A model generated the notes under the pieces. It worked only from the letters and a program-made list of their open reading frames with translations, did no database searches and was not told where the DNA came from. DNA of 46,523 nucleotides from Cytophagales bacterium (GTDB taxonomy: Bacteria; Bacteroidota; Bacteroidia; Cytophagales; Cyclobacteriaceae). Positions 1-9,625 of this stretch are shown here, piece by piece; the stretch's first letter is position 1, and each line of letters opens with the position of its first letter. The translations under genes and the position numbers were made by a program. Location: contig WGNT01000039.1 of the NCBI GenBank assembly GCA_016124425.1, positions 1-46,523 of the forward strand, given 5' to 3'.

Positions 1-57
1 AAAAGAGAAACCTTTGAAGATCTGTTGAAAAACCAAACGCTTTTAAACCTTGAGTGA
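1..57 (+). CDS. C-terminal tail of an unidentified protein (cut by window edge)
   Basis: The first frame is open from base 1 and ends at a TGA at 55-57, giving an 18-residue tail that finishes FEDLLKNQTLLNLE. A hairpin terminator starts 13 bases after the stop, which is what supports reading this as a real gene end and not a chance frame. The tail is too short to identify a family. Confidence 0.45.
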   Translation, partial: KRETFEDLLKNQTLLNLE

Positions 58-70
58 CCTAATCTCGAAA

Positions 71-104
71 GCCTCTACACAGTAGTATTTATGTAGAGGC
101 TTTT
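71..104 (+). terminator. Rho-independent terminator
   Basis: A perfect 9-bp stem, GCCTCTACA at 71-79 and TGTAGAGGC at 92-100, encloses a 12-nt loop and is followed by TTTT. It sits just after the stop at 57 and would end transcription of the gene entering from the left. Confidence 0.7.
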
Positions 105-661
105 CATTATTTTCCCCAATAAGCGTGAATAATTTTTGGGTGAATGGGCCTAATTCGTGATTATTCGAAACCGCTATACGGGGTAATATTCCTGATGAGC
201 AGGATCTGGATATGACAATCATCCCGCCTTATGTCCCCGTGTTGCGATAGAATTCATTTTGTCAGAAAACGGCAAGCATCCATATAATACATTTTTTTCC
301 TCTTTATACACAAGCTTTTGCACTTCAATTTAAATTCGATTTTTTTTGAAATATGCTTGCAAATTTCTTTGTACATACCAATTATATTCCATTTATCAAG
401 GGAGTCCACTGCTCTTTGAAAATATCATAAAGATGTATTTGAATAGCATAAAATAATATTCTAAATCTCGAAATACATAAAATTCGTAGTGTAAAACAAA
501 AATGCCAGCAAATGATAGCCTATCTGGAACAATCCGTTCAAACGTGAAAATCGAGAGAAAACAGTAAGGCGCGACAACGGTAAAGAAGTCTATACGGTAC
601 AACTTCTTTTTATAATATATCGTGAGGATTCCTTAGAAAAAACAAAATTAAAAGAAACAGC
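105..661. other. Intergenic stretch, no supported gene
   Basis: About 560 bases without a convincing gene. The longest frame (396-602, minus) codes an aromatic-rich product with no recognisable pattern. The last 140 bases contain short open plus-strand frames of Lys/Arg-rich composition that could be gene debris, but nothing can be identified. The DNA is AT-rich, and no exact TAnnTTTG box was found directly before the gene at 662. Confidence 0.5.
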
Positions 662-910
662 ATGTCACTAATGGCGATCAAATCAAAAGCAATAATGCAG
701 ATCCAATTGGATCAAAATGATGCAGAACGAATAGGGGAAGATCTATTGGAATACGCAGAGACCCTATGCGTCGCATTGGGAATGGATGCGGAGAAGATTT
801 TTAGGGAGATGAAAAGCAGTGACCTTCAGCATTTGTATCGCACGTTTAACAACTATTTTGGCGAATATATCGAACTGTTAGATACCGACAATTCGATATT
901 AAACAAGTAA
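662..910 (+). CDS. Small acidic hypothetical protein (82 aa)
   Basis: A short frame with the look of a real small protein: acidic, predicted mostly helical, and with none of the low-complexity bias of shadow frames. An A-rich stretch (AAAAGAAACAG) lies just before the ATG, as is usual for this phylum. Internal ATGs at 671 and 695 are alternative starts; the one at 695 would begin MQIQLDQND and keep all of the helical part. No family is recognised. It lies 133 bases before the photolyase gene in the same direction and could be cotranscribed with it. Confidence 0.45.
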   Translation: MSLMAIKSKAIMQIQLDQNDAERIGEDLLEYAETLCVALGMDAEKIFREMKSSDLQHLYRTFNNYFGEYIELLDTDNSILNK

Positions 911-1043
911 TTTAAAACATCTACACCATGTCATCTCTGGCTGTCGCCTTAGAATGGTAGGCTGGCAGAAGTTAAAAGTATTCTAAATTCTAAACAAGTC
1001 CGGCATTTTTCCCATTACAGGTTAGGTCACATTGCTTAATAAT

Positions 1044-2573
1044 ATGGGGAAAACAATCCGATTAATTCTTGGGGATCAACTGAACCAATCACATAGTTGG
1101 TTTCAATCTGCTTCAAAAGATACTCTCTTTGTCATGATGGAAATCCGTCAGGAGACGGATTATGTCCCACACCACATACAGAAGGTATTAGCCTTTTTTA
1201 CCGCCATGAGGGCGTTTGCCCATGGCCTTGAAAAAAGGGGGCATATATTTTTATACCTTAAGCTGGATGATCCCAAAAACACCCAGTCCCTAACTGCAAA
1301 TTTGGACTGGATCATCAATACACATGGTGCGACAAAATTCGCCTACCAGCTGCCAGACGAATACCGATTGGACACACAGCTTGCCACCTATGCAAAAAGT
1401 CTGTCCATTCCGGTTGAAGTTGCGGACACGGAGCATTTCTTGACCTCGAGGGACACGCTAAAGAAACATTTCTCTGGAAAGAAAACCTATCTGATGGAGT
1501 CCTTCTACAGACAGATGCGGCTAACGTTTGACATTCTAATGGAAGGCGACCATCCGGCCACCGGCAGATGGAACTATGACGCCGACAACAGATCCTTCTT
1601 AACTGATACCTCCCTGCTTGTACCCCATCCCGAACAACTTAAATCTGTACGCGATGTTTACGATATGCTACAACGTTGCGGAATTACGACCATTGGGAAT
1701 GTTTCGAACGAACAACTAAACTGGCCTTGTACACGGGAAGAAGCGTTGGAACTATTGACCTTTTTCTGTGAGGAGCTTTTACCGTTTTTTGGCAATTATC
1801 AGGATGCCATGCTTTCTGAAGATCCATTTCTTTTCCATAGCAAACTTAGCTTTGCTCTAAATGTCAAATTGATTCATCCGCTTGAGGTCATCCACGCTGT
1901 GGAAAAACGATGGAAGGATGATCCTGAAAAGTACGAAATAGCACAAGCAGAGGGGTTTATCCGTCAGATACTAGGTTGGCGGGAGTATATGCGAGGAGTT
2001 TATTGGGCCGAAATGCCCCGATTTGCCTCCCTCAACTATTTTGAACACCAAGCCCCCCTCCCGTCGTATTACTGGAACGGAAATACGCAAATGAATTGCA
2101 TGTCCAAGTGCATCACCCAATCACTACATGAAGGCTATGCCCATCACATTCAGCGGCTTATGGTCACGGGAAACTTTGCGCTACTTGCTGGAATAGACCC
2201 TGACCAAGTTGACGAGTGGTACCTAGGTATCTACATAGACGCGATCCAATGGGTGCAAATAACCAACACCCGTGGAATGAGCCAATACGCTGACGGCGGC
2301 ATTGTTGGAACCAAGCCGTACGTGTCCAGCGCCAACTACATCGACAAAATGAGCAATTATTGCGCTGGATGTTATTATTCAAAAAACAAGAAGTTCGGTG
2401 CAAAGGCCTGTCCGTTTAACAGCTTGTATTGGGCCTTCTACCAACGAAATAGGGACAAACTGGAGAAGCATCCCAGAATAGGGTTTGTGTACCGTACGCT
2501 TGACCGAATGAAAGACAGGGAGAAAATCCTCACACAAGCAGCCGAATACCTCAATAGCCTAGAAAGTTTGTAA
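1044..2573 (+). CDS. Iron-sulfur cryptochrome/photolyase family protein (prokaryotic 6-4 photolyase type)
   Basis: A 509-residue protein of the FeS-BCP group, whose characterised member is PhrB of Agrobacterium. That group uses FAD and blue light to repair (6-4) pyrimidine photoproducts in DNA. The N-terminus RLILGDQLNQSHSWF is the family opening of the Rossmann-like antenna domain. The C-terminal half carries the FAD-binding helical domain with four cysteines at 352, 440, 443 and 456 (CAGC, then ACPFN). Their spacing of 88, 3 and 13 equals that of the PhrB 4Fe-4S ligands. The ATG at 1044 is chosen because the upstream TTG (1032) adds only four unconserved residues. The next gene's promoter overlaps its 3' end. 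Function is inferred by family; repair was not shown here. Confidence 0.92.
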   Translation: MGKTIRLILGDQLNQSHSWFQSASKDTLFVMMEIRQETDYVPHHIQKVLAFFTAMRAFAHGLEKRGHIFLYLKLDDPKNTQSLTANLDWIINTHGATKFAYQLPDEYRLDTQLATYAKSLSIPVEVADTEHFLTSRDTLKKHFSGKKTYLMESFYRQMRLTFDILMEGDHPATGRWNYDADNRSFLTDTSLLVPHPEQLKSVRDVYDMLQRCGITTIGNVSNEQLNWPCTREEALELLTFFCEELLPFFGNYQDAMLSEDPFLFHSKLSFALNVKLIHPLEVIHAVEKRWKDDPEKYEIAQAEGFIRQILGWREYMRGVYWAEMPRFASLNYFEHQAPLPSYYWNGNTQMNCMSKCITQSLHEGYAHHIQRLMVTGNFALLAGIDPDQVDEWYLGIYIDAIQWVQITNTRGMSQYADGGIVGTKPYVSSANYIDKMSNYCAGCYYSKNKKFGAKACPFNSLYWAFYQRNRDKLEKHPRIGFVYRTLDRMKDREKILTQAAEYLNSLESL

Positions 2574-2600
2574 TCAAACAGGCCAAATGAGCTATATTTG
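2567..2600 (+). promoter_or_regulatory. Bacteroidota promoter (-33 TTTG, -7 TATATTTG) for the porin gene
   Basis: TTTG at 2567-2570, then 22 bases, then TATATTTG at 2593-2600, matching the TAnnTTTG -7 consensus. The -33 box lies over the stop codon of the photolyase gene. Only six bases separate the -7 box from the ATG at 2607, so the transcript is predicted to begin at or next to the start codon. Confidence 0.65.
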
Positions 2601-2606
2601 CCGAGC

Positions 2607-3893
2607 ATGAAACCTCTATTGGCTTTACTTCTACTTTTTCTGTTGGGTCTGTGCGGGGACGGATACGCCCAGCTGCGTCCACTTAGGATCTATTTGAATC
2701 CAGACAGTTCTTCTTATGCGGGCGTAAGGGTGTCGGGGCAGGTTTGGATGCGGTACAATTATAACAATCCGGGCACGCTTATAAATGGGGAAGAAGCTAG
2801 TCGCTTTTTTGATATATCTGTACGCAGGCTTCGGTTTCAGACGTATGCCCGACTGAATGGGCGAACGAACCTGACCCTTACCCTCGGACAAAACAACATT
2901 AACTACCTTACTGCTAGATCCGGGGAAATCCGTTTGCTAGACTTCTACATAGACCACAAGTTGCTTCCCTATTTGACGGTAGGCGGCGGTCAATCGGGCT
3001 GGAACGGGCTTTCCCGATTTGCTTCCCCACACACAAGCAGCATGTTGACGCTAGATGTACCTGCTGTAGTAATACCTACGGTGAACCAAACGGACAATAT
3101 CCTACGAAAGCTAAGCGCCTATATCAACGGTCAATGGCAACATTGGGACTATCGCCTAGTTTTCAGCCGCCCCTATGCCCCGGTAGCAAATACTCAAATA
3201 GGGCCAACATCTAGCTTCTCCTATGTAAAGACTGGTGTACAGACTTCTATGTACGTAAAATATCAGTTCTTTGAGCACGAGTCTCTGGTATCTCCCTTTC
3301 ATGTAGGTACTTATGATGGAAAGAAAAAAATACTGGCACTAGGTGCCGGATTTGAGACCCAACAGCGTGCGCTATGGCACTTAAATACCGCCGCGGATAC
3401 GGTGGTCACTCCCTTAAATATGGTGGCTTTGGATGTCTTTGGCGAACTCCCCCTCAGGAAAGGGAATGCTGCTACATTTTATACCGGCTATTTTTACTAC
3501 GATTTTGGGCCGGATTATATTCGGGTGATAGGGCTGAATAATGTAGGTGGCGGAGTAAATTCCGGGGGAACATTCAACGGAACAGGAAATGCATTTCCTG
3601 CAATAGGAACAGGACATGTCGGCTATTTTCAACTTGGCTACCTGTTTGGATCAACGAAAAGACCGGAGAAAATTCAGCCCTTTCTTTCCGGTCAATATGC
3701 CAATTACGAACGATTAACTGATCCAGTCACCTTTTTTGAAGCTGGAGTAAACCTGCTTTTGCAAGGCCAACAATCCAAACTAACCTTCGCCGTTCAGAAC
3801 CGTCCTGTATTTGACCAAAAAGTACCAACTGGTATTCGCCAAGTCGACCGCAGAAATACAGTTATTTTGCAATACCAAATCCGGTTGGAGTAA
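2607..3893 (+). CDS. Outer-membrane beta-barrel, porin-like protein
   Basis: A 428-residue protein with a clear Sec signal peptide (MKPLLALLLLFLLGLCGDGYAQ). The rest alternates short beta-strand patterns with glycine and aromatic residues (RRLRFQTYARLNGRTNLTL, YFQLGYLFGS) and ends in a strand-like tail, QYQIRLE. This resembles the phosphate-selective porin O/P-like barrels of Bacteroidota. The ATG at 2607 is chosen over a TTG at 2598 because that TTG is part of the -7 promoter box. The substrate is unknown. It has its own promoter inside the end of the photolyase gene, so the two are not necessarily coexpressed. It converges with the beta-helix gene downstream; no clear terminator was seen between them. 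Confidence 0.75.
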   Translation: MKPLLALLLLFLLGLCGDGYAQLRPLRIYLNPDSSSYAGVRVSGQVWMRYNYNNPGTLINGEEASRFFDISVRRLRFQTYARLNGRTNLTLTLGQNNINYLTARSGEIRLLDFYIDHKLLPYLTVGGGQSGWNGLSRFASPHTSSMLTLDVPAVVIPTVNQTDNILRKLSAYINGQWQHWDYRLVFSRPYAPVANTQIGPTSSFSYVKTGVQTSMYVKYQFFEHESLVSPFHVGTYDGKKKILALGAGFETQQRALWHLNTAADTVVTPLNMVALDVFGELPLRKGNAATFYTGYFYYDFGPDYIRVIGLNNVGGGVNSGGTFNGTGNAFPAIGTGHVGYFQLGYLFGSTKRPEKIQPFLSGQYANYERLTDPVTFFEAGVNLLLQGQQSKLTFAVQNRPVFDQKVPTGIRQVDRRNTVILQYQIRLE

Positions 3894-4151
3894 CGTATGC
3901 GTTCATTATTCAACTAAAGAAACTTCGCACCTCCTGCATTGATTAAAATGAGCGGATAAGCACACGCCATTTACTGATTTCTATAAAAACAATCTTTGAT
4001 CCCTTTAAACGATTTTCAGTCCGTAAAGCTGCAATACAATTTGAAAGACCGTAGAATTTCCCGGGTTACCTAGCTGTTAAAATAATAATCAAGGAATTTC
4101 AGTGGAATTGGCAATTTCATTAAACACCCAACTACAAACAATTAGATTTTA

Positions 4152-7100
4152 TTACTTTGTCACAATCAAGCTCTTTTTATGTAACAACTTGTGCTCGTTT
4201 GTGACGCTGATCTGATAAACTCCCGCAGCTAAATTGGTTGTTGGAATTTCGAACCTAGTTTCAGAAATCCGGACCTGCTCTAAATTAAAATTGCTGACCA
4301 GTTGACCATTCATGTTGTGAATTGAGACGTTACCGCTATTTATAACAGTACCTATTTCAAACGTGACCCTTTCTTTAGCGGGATTAGGAAAAACACGAAT
4401 TGAAGCATGAGTGATCTTTTCTTCTTCTATATCCTTCTCGGAGACGCCTGACTGTTGAAAACGAATTAGGCTAGCAACTACAGCATCATTCTTAGGAATA
4501 TTTCCGATGATGGCTATCCCGGATATACTTGCATTATTGACTTTTGCCGTCATTTCTAAGGTGAGCATACCACCGGTTACGGATATGTCTTTAAAGGATA
4601 GCAGGGTAGGATTATTGTTGTTTTCTAAGAAAATGTCAAAGTCACGTTTCAAAACTTTCCCCTGCACAGCAATATCAAACACCCTGCTTCCAGAGGTGGC
4701 ATTGCTTCCCGCTCGTCCAAACCAGAGTTCGTTGTGCATGGTAAAGACGGTGTATTTCCCGTTAGGAACGGGAATGGTATATTTGAGGATTTTGGAAAAG
4801 CGTTCTGTTTGAAAAATAGCATCCACATCCACCTTTCCATTTTCATATGTCCCTGACCCTAAATTGAAATATCGTTCCAAGCCTGTTTCTGCCAAAAAAG
4901 TATTCCCATTAAGTTTCTCATCTGTCAGTCCACCGATATTCAAGAAAAATCGATGACCTGACTGTGGAACATCCTCTATACCTTCCTTAGAGACGCGGAA
5001 CAACGCTAGGGAACTATAGGAGGGTATGGTTACCGTACCGGAGAATTTCTCCAACTTTGCATTTACATAGGTACCAGCCAACGCGAGTGTTTTACCTGTC
5101 TTCGAAGGATTATAGGCAAATAAGGTTGCATCGTTGGGATCAACTAATGAAGCTTCCACTTCCACAATCTCTAAATCATCTAACCAATAAGTGAAGTCGG
5201 ATTCCGAATCGGCAATCATAAGAGACACTTCGCTTGCATCTTGGTATGGAGAAACAATTGTCTCAAAAATACCCACCTCCGGGGTGACTTCAAACGTATT
5301 CGTGCCCGACAATCTCTCCCAGGGAGCACCGGAATACCTCAGGTAGACCTTAAGGCTTCCTGCTTTATCAGCATAAGCTTTGAACTTTACGAGATAGGTC
5401 TTCTCTTTTTTTAGTTCTCCTATATCAATTTTTACGGAGCTAGAAGCCGAGCTATTTATTTTAAGAGCACCTCCAGTTAGTTTGCTATCTGCCTCCCAGG
5501 ATTGTTTGCAGTGATTGCAGTCTATACCCGATATATTTCTATCAAAAAAGGAATTAGGATATAGACTATCTCCAATTTTCTTGTCAATAGTGTATCTAGC
5601 AACATCAACCACATTGCTGATTGAATTTGGATCCTTTCCAAATCTTTCCCGCCAATGTATGAGATCTTTAACAGCTTCTTCAGTTTCTCTTCCATTTGCA
5701 AATCGCGTAAGGATACTATATTGATCACCGAGCGGTCTGAAATAATGGTTATTATCAAAATCAGCCATCATGCCGATATCATCTTTATAGGTACTAACAA
5801 AAAGTGAATGTTGATCGGGAAATTTGGTAAAAAACTGGTTATTAGCGATAGTGACATTTCGTGTATCTGCAGCGCGTTCATTATTTCCGAGTATGATCGC
5901 AAAGTCCGCGTCAAAAAACGTATTACCGGATACGTTTATTTCGCTGACATTAGACAACTTCAGTCCACCATTTGCTACGCTTCCTATACTATTGCCAATG
6001 ACATCGACATTGTTCGAATTATCATCCAGAAAAATACCGTCTACCAAAGCCCTATTCGCTATACCTCTTCTTGGGATGCCACCAACGGAACCTATCCCGT
6101 TAGTTACGATATTACCCTCGATTAATCTTTCGGTGTAACTTCTGAATGTACTCCCTCCATACGTGTAGATTCCCGCTCCGTCACTTTTAATCCGGCAAAA
6201 ATCAGCCACAAAATTATGCTTAATCCGCACATTGTTGCCGTTGAATTGAATCCCATTAAACCCCGTATTCACTACGGCATTATACTGAACCAAAATATTT
6301 TCGCCAGACACAAAAATACCGATGCCGGCTTGGTCATCATTTCGTGTTCTTCCGGGGTATAAAGAAGTGTTGCTAATGCTGTTCTCGTTAATAATGGACC
6401 CATGATTCCCAAATCTCAAATACATCCCATTGTTATAGGTATGATTGATACTATTCCGTTCTATCAACAGATTTAATACACTTAGCGCTTGAATCCCATC
6501 TTCACCAGAATAGGCGATTTCAGAATCACGTATGGTAATATTTTCTCCTCCCTCAAAATAAACGGTACTTCCGTTTGCCCCTTTAAAATGGATATTTTCG
6601 ACGACAATGTTTCCAACTCTAAAATCTTTGATCAATAAATGATCTAACGTACTTACTTCTACCACTAGCTCGGAAGGATTTGCGCTTCCGAAGTACACAC
6701 TCATCTTTTTTGTTACAGGATCATGATACCATTCTCCAAATACATCAAGCGTACGGAGGTGATTTTGGATAAAGAAACCATACCCCACTTCCGCCTTAGA
6801 GGCACTAATGCCTCCGTTGTATCGAATTTCTTTGCCACTATGTGCGTCAATTTTGTACGTATTAATGATCCAATCCCTTATTCTAATTACAATTTCTCCT
6901 CCGGTCCAAACGGGAGAAGCGTCTAGTTGCTCATTAAAAATGACATTATTCCCACTCTGATCTATGGTCAGGTACCCATCGTTTATACTCCCGGCGTTAG
7001 GATACCTACCCATATCTTGAAGTAGCCCATTGATCAATAGCACTTGAATGGGATCTGAACCAATAGGCTCTGCACTTTCAAAAATACCGTTACCAACAGC

Positions 7101-7445
7101 CTTCCAACTTGTAATGGTTTGGAGAGACGTAATCACGGGCTTTTGTCCAGCACCGTACGCTCCAATTCTTATTGGTGAAGAAGTAGATCCTGAGGATTTT
7201 AGGTGCAAAGTTCCAAAAAACGTCTCCCCCCTTGTGAACAAAATCACGTCGTCTGGTTTAAACGCGTCGGATAAAGCATTGACCTTTTCAATCGATTTCC
7301 ATGGTGTGTTAGGATTTTGTGCTTCCTCCATTGTTCGATTATCATTGCCGGTTTTACTAGAAACATAGTAATGTGCAGCAAATCCAACTGAAAGGGTGAA
7401 AAGATATATTGTTGCTATAAAAAAAGCTGAAAATAAGACTTTCAT
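4152..7445 (-). CDS. T9SS-secreted right-handed beta-helix protein with CBM-like and malectin-like domains
   Basis: A 1,097-residue exported protein. Residues 1-24 are a Sec signal peptide. The next ~560 residues are a parallel beta-helix with many N-rich PbH1-type turns (NNVRIKHNFVADFC, GENITIRDSEIAYSG), the fold of polysaccharide lyases and epimerases. About 640-770 is a jelly-roll carbohydrate-binding-like module, about 833-985 a malectin-like module (FFLNIGG to GIAIIGN), and about 1013-1097 a type A T9SS sorting domain with the FPNPAKERV motif and a LAAGVYQISV strand. It should be passed across the outer membrane by the type IX system and cleaved or anchored at the surface. A glycan substrate is likely but not identified. 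It stands alone, with a -7 box upstream and AT-rich empty DNA beyond. Confidence 0.85.
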   Translation of the reverse strand: MKVLFSAFFIATIYLFTLSVGFAAHYYVSSKTGNDNRTMEEAQNPNTPWKSIEKVNALSDAFKPDDVILFTRGETFFGTLHLKSSGSTSSPIRIGAYGAGQKPVITSLQTITSWKAVGNGIFESAEPIGSDPIQVLLINGLLQDMGRYPNAGSINDGYLTIDQSGNNVIFNEQLDASPVWTGGEIVIRIRDWIINTYKIDAHSGKEIRYNGGISASKAEVGYGFFIQNHLRTLDVFGEWYHDPVTKKMSVYFGSANPSELVVEVSTLDHLLIKDFRVGNIVVENIHFKGANGSTVYFEGGENITIRDSEIAYSGEDGIQALSVLNLLIERNSINHTYNNGMYLRFGNHGSIINENSISNTSLYPGRTRNDDQAGIGIFVSGENILVQYNAVVNTGFNGIQFNGNNVRIKHNFVADFCRIKSDGAGIYTYGGSTFRSYTERLIEGNIVTNGIGSVGGIPRRGIANRALVDGIFLDDNSNNVDVIGNSIGSVANGGLKLSNVSEINVSGNTFFDADFAIILGNNERAADTRNVTIANNQFFTKFPDQHSLFVSTYKDDIGMMADFDNNHYFRPLGDQYSILTRFANGRETEEAVKDLIHWRERFGKDPNSISNVVDVARYTIDKKIGDSLYPNSFFDRNISGIDCNHCKQSWEADSKLTGGALKINSSASSSVKIDIGELKKEKTYLVKFKAYADKAGSLKVYLRYSGAPWERLSGTNTFEVTPEVGIFETIVSPYQDASEVSLMIADSESDFTYWLDDLEIVEVEASLVDPNDATLFAYNPSKTGKTLALAGTYVNAKLEKFSGTVTIPSYSSLALFRVSKEGIEDVPQSGHRFFLNIGGLTDEKLNGNTFLAETGLERYFNLGSGTYENGKVDVDAIFQTERFSKILKYTIPVPNGKYTVFTMHNELWFGRAGSNATSGSRVFDIAVQGKVLKRDFDIFLENNNNPTLLSFKDISVTGGMLTLEMTAKVNNASISGIAIIGNIPKNDAVVASLIRFQQSGVSEKDIEEEKITHASIRVFPNPAKERVTFEIGTVINSGNVSIHNMNGQLVSNFNLEQVRISETRFEIPTTNLAAGVYQISVTNEHKLLHKKSLIVTK

Positions 7446-8086
7446 GTTATAAATATTAATTTTTTATATTTCTTAACAAATTTATAAAAAAATTTATATT
7501 TAAAATTATATTATTATAAAACTTTATTTTGTTTCGACGCTCTAAAAATATATTGATTTAACCAAATAAAAAAACTAGAACTAGTAAGTTTTTGTTATTT
7601 TTTGCCGAGCTTTTTCCTGATTTTTCTATAATCATTTTTTTAAATGGTTAGTCCCAAAAAAGGAAATTGAAAGCCACGAAGTTAGTAGTGCCACAGGATA
7701 CAATCTTACATTTGATTTAGTTGATCCTTCTATGGGCTGTGTATCGACAATAAATACCAACGGGACGTAGTATTTTGGGGAGCGTCTCATTCCCGTTTTA
7801 TCAAATTGGTCGATAATGTGACGGATTTTCGCATTTCTCCGCCAAAGATTATTATGTGTAGTCTAGTTCTAGTCGGGAAAAAGAATCCCGTACATATCCG
7901 ATCACGCATCTTACTTGGTTTATTCTAAAAATGCCCCAAGGAAAAATCTGCAGCTTGCCCACTGAACCTAGGAAATTCAGCCCTACTCACGTAGGATGCG
8001 TTAACCGAGAATTAAAAGGATACTAATTAAAAAAATCACTGGAACAAGGATAGACCCTTATTCCAGAAACTTTTTTGCGTAAAGCA
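7446..8086. other. AT-rich intergenic region with possible gene debris
   Basis: About 640 bases. The part next to the beta-helix gene (7446-7640) is extremely AT-rich with runs of A and T. From 7621 to 7769 a plus-strand frame stays open for about 50 codons (containing SATGYNLTFDLVDPSMG) but lacks a good start, and a second frame is open from about 7773 to 7925. Neither resembles a family I recognise. These may be remnants of a decayed gene, or chance. Confidence 0.4.
7477..7484 (-). promoter_or_regulatory. -7 promoter box of the beta-helix gene
   Basis: On the minus strand this reads TAAATTTG, matching TAnnTTTG, and ends 31 bases before the ATG at 7445. No clear -33 TTTG was found at the usual distance, and the region is very AT-rich, so a chance match is possible. 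Confidence 0.4.
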
Positions 8087-9040
8087 TTATTTTTTTGGCC
8101 AATTTGCCCAGTTGCTACAATGTCCACCCAAATCGGTACCCGAGATTCTCGTTTGTATTCCCGAATAGGTTGCATTCATAACGGCCCGTGGCGCAAATTG
8201 AATGTCTCCGTTTTTCTTGACAAAACCCTTGCCAAAATGAGCTTGACTTAGTCCATGACCCATTTCATGCAACGCAACCGTCTCCACATCGATGGCACTA
8301 CCGTCATCACTCCAGGAAAAATTGTCATTATAATATATTTCCCTCAATCCAACATCCCATTTTCCATCTTGATTGGTATCTACGAAATTCCCTTCCCCAT
8401 CTACCAATAATAAAGTAAAGGTTACTCCCAGTATAAATCTTGATCCACCCGGCGCAAGGTTTTCAAAAAATGAACTAGGCATCCATCCAGCATGGTTTAC
8501 GTCTGCGACATAGACGGGCTCTCCGGGAAATCCAAAAATCGCCGCAACAATTCCGATCGGAATAGGAATATTGGAAACACGATTTAACCCTAGATCAGAA
8601 CATTGAACACCTTCCCAAGTAGTTACTACACGTTGCAAAGCCGATTCGGTTCGCGCAAGCGATATACTTGATGACGGTCTTGTTTGATCTAGGTAATAAG
8701 AAATATCACTTGATCCATCCAAACTGGCGAATGGCGAAAAATCGTCCTGCAATTGCTTATTTCCCCTATCATTGAAAATGACGGTAACTCCTTGGTGACC
8801 ACTTTTGGACGCTGCAATATATTCAGCCTTATGTAAAATAAGCCTGTAATCTGACTGAGGCTGAATTCTACCTGTTGGGTTAATACTGTTTAGTGAAATT
8901 GGTTCAAGTTCCAGCTGCTTATAAACCACATCTTCGTGGGCTGTTAGAGAAGGTTCAACCTCATCTTGTAATTGGTCAGTTTGGCAAGAAGTCATCCACA
9001 GTCCACTGACAGCTAATGAATAAAATATAATTTTTCTCAT
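8087..9040 (-). CDS. Metzincin-type zinc metalloprotease lipoprotein
   Basis: A 317-residue lipoprotein: the signal ends in the lipobox WMTSC, predicting attachment at the outer membrane. The zinc site is HEMGHGLSQAH, with H258, E259, H262 and H268, followed about 17 residues later by RAVMN, the expected Met-turn. This is the metzincin plan HExxHxxGxxH, except that serine takes the place of the usual glycine. Cysteines near the C-terminus (GGHCSNWANW) may pair with an earlier CSDLG cysteine. The middle section (DTNQDGKWDVGLREIYYNDNFSW) looks like a calcium or structural loop before the active site. The substrate is unknown. Long AT-rich stretches without genes flank it on both sides. Confidence 0.78.
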   Translation of the reverse strand: MRKIIFYSLAVSGLWMTSCQTDQLQDEVEPSLTAHEDVVYKQLELEPISLNSINPTGRIQPQSDYRLILHKAEYIAASKSGHQGVTVIFNDRGNKQLQDDFSPFASLDGSSDISYYLDQTRPSSSISLARTESALQRVVTTWEGVQCSDLGLNRVSNIPIPIGIVAAIFGFPGEPVYVADVNHAGWMPSSFFENLAPGGSRFILGVTFTLLLVDGEGNFVDTNQDGKWDVGLREIYYNDNFSWSDDGSAIDVETVALHEMGHGLSQAHFGKGFVKKNGDIQFAPRAVMNATYSGIQTRISGTDLGGHCSNWANWPKK

Positions 9041-9625
9041 ATTGGTTATAAATTTAAATTTTAAAACTTATTTTTAATATAAAAAAATTAAATTTAGCAA
9101 AACAACTACCAATAATTAAATATATGATTATTATTTTATTTTTATTACTTAAAACTAATATTTTTTAGATAACAAGTCGTATAAAACTAATTTATAAAAT
9201 CTTACCAATTACAATTAAATGACTTTAAGGGATTGGGAAGCAAAAAATTCACCTTTTTGGTATCATTCCGATTGGGTTTGGGTAACCCCAACCAATACAC
9301 AAACGCCTATGGTAACGGAAGCGTTGGAAAGCGAAAACTTAGTGGGGCGCGAGGGGACATCGAGTGAAACGTAAAACCCATGTCTATTACCTTTGCACTT
9401 AATGGGGAATCCGCTAAGATTCTTGTGGGGATTAAAAAAATGAAGTGATCAAGCTTTATCCATTAGGCTTTTCATCGAAAGTCAGCTAAAAAATGATTTA
9501 CTTTCTCAAAGTCTACCGGGTTTCAAGACAAGTTGCTGGATGCCAAACGAAAAATGTAAATAATATACCGAGATCCTCCCGATGCGTACCTCCTTTGTAT
9601 CGCCAAAAATATCTTTTATTCTCCC
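9041..9625. other. AT-rich intergenic region
   Basis: About 585 bases with no supported gene. The first 180 bases are strongly AT-rich. A 51-codon plus-strand frame at 9219-9374 (MTLRDWEAKN) has a start and a stop but no recognisable family and no clear ribosome-binding site. An overlapping frame reads NPNQYTNAYGNGS. Both are probably chance or remnants of something decayed. Confidence 0.4.

Noticed and set aside
396..602. 68-codon minus-strand frame in the left intergenic region
   Set aside because: Unusual aromatic composition, no ribosome-binding context and no family resemblance; the surrounding DNA is AT-rich.
1032..1043. TTG start for the photolyase gene
   Set aside because: The ATG four codons later begins the conserved family N-terminus.
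5808..6138. Plus-strand frames of about 100 codons opposite the beta-helix gene
   Set aside because: They are shadows of a long, well-supported repeat protein on the other strand.
7621..7769. Open frame containing SATGYNLTFDLVDPSMG
   Set aside because: No usable start codon and no recognisable family; mentioned only as possible debris.
9219..9374. 51-codon frame MTLRDWEAKN... in the gap before the hydrolase
   Set aside because: No family, no clear ribosome-binding site, and an overlapping second frame of equal quality; too weak to call a gene.
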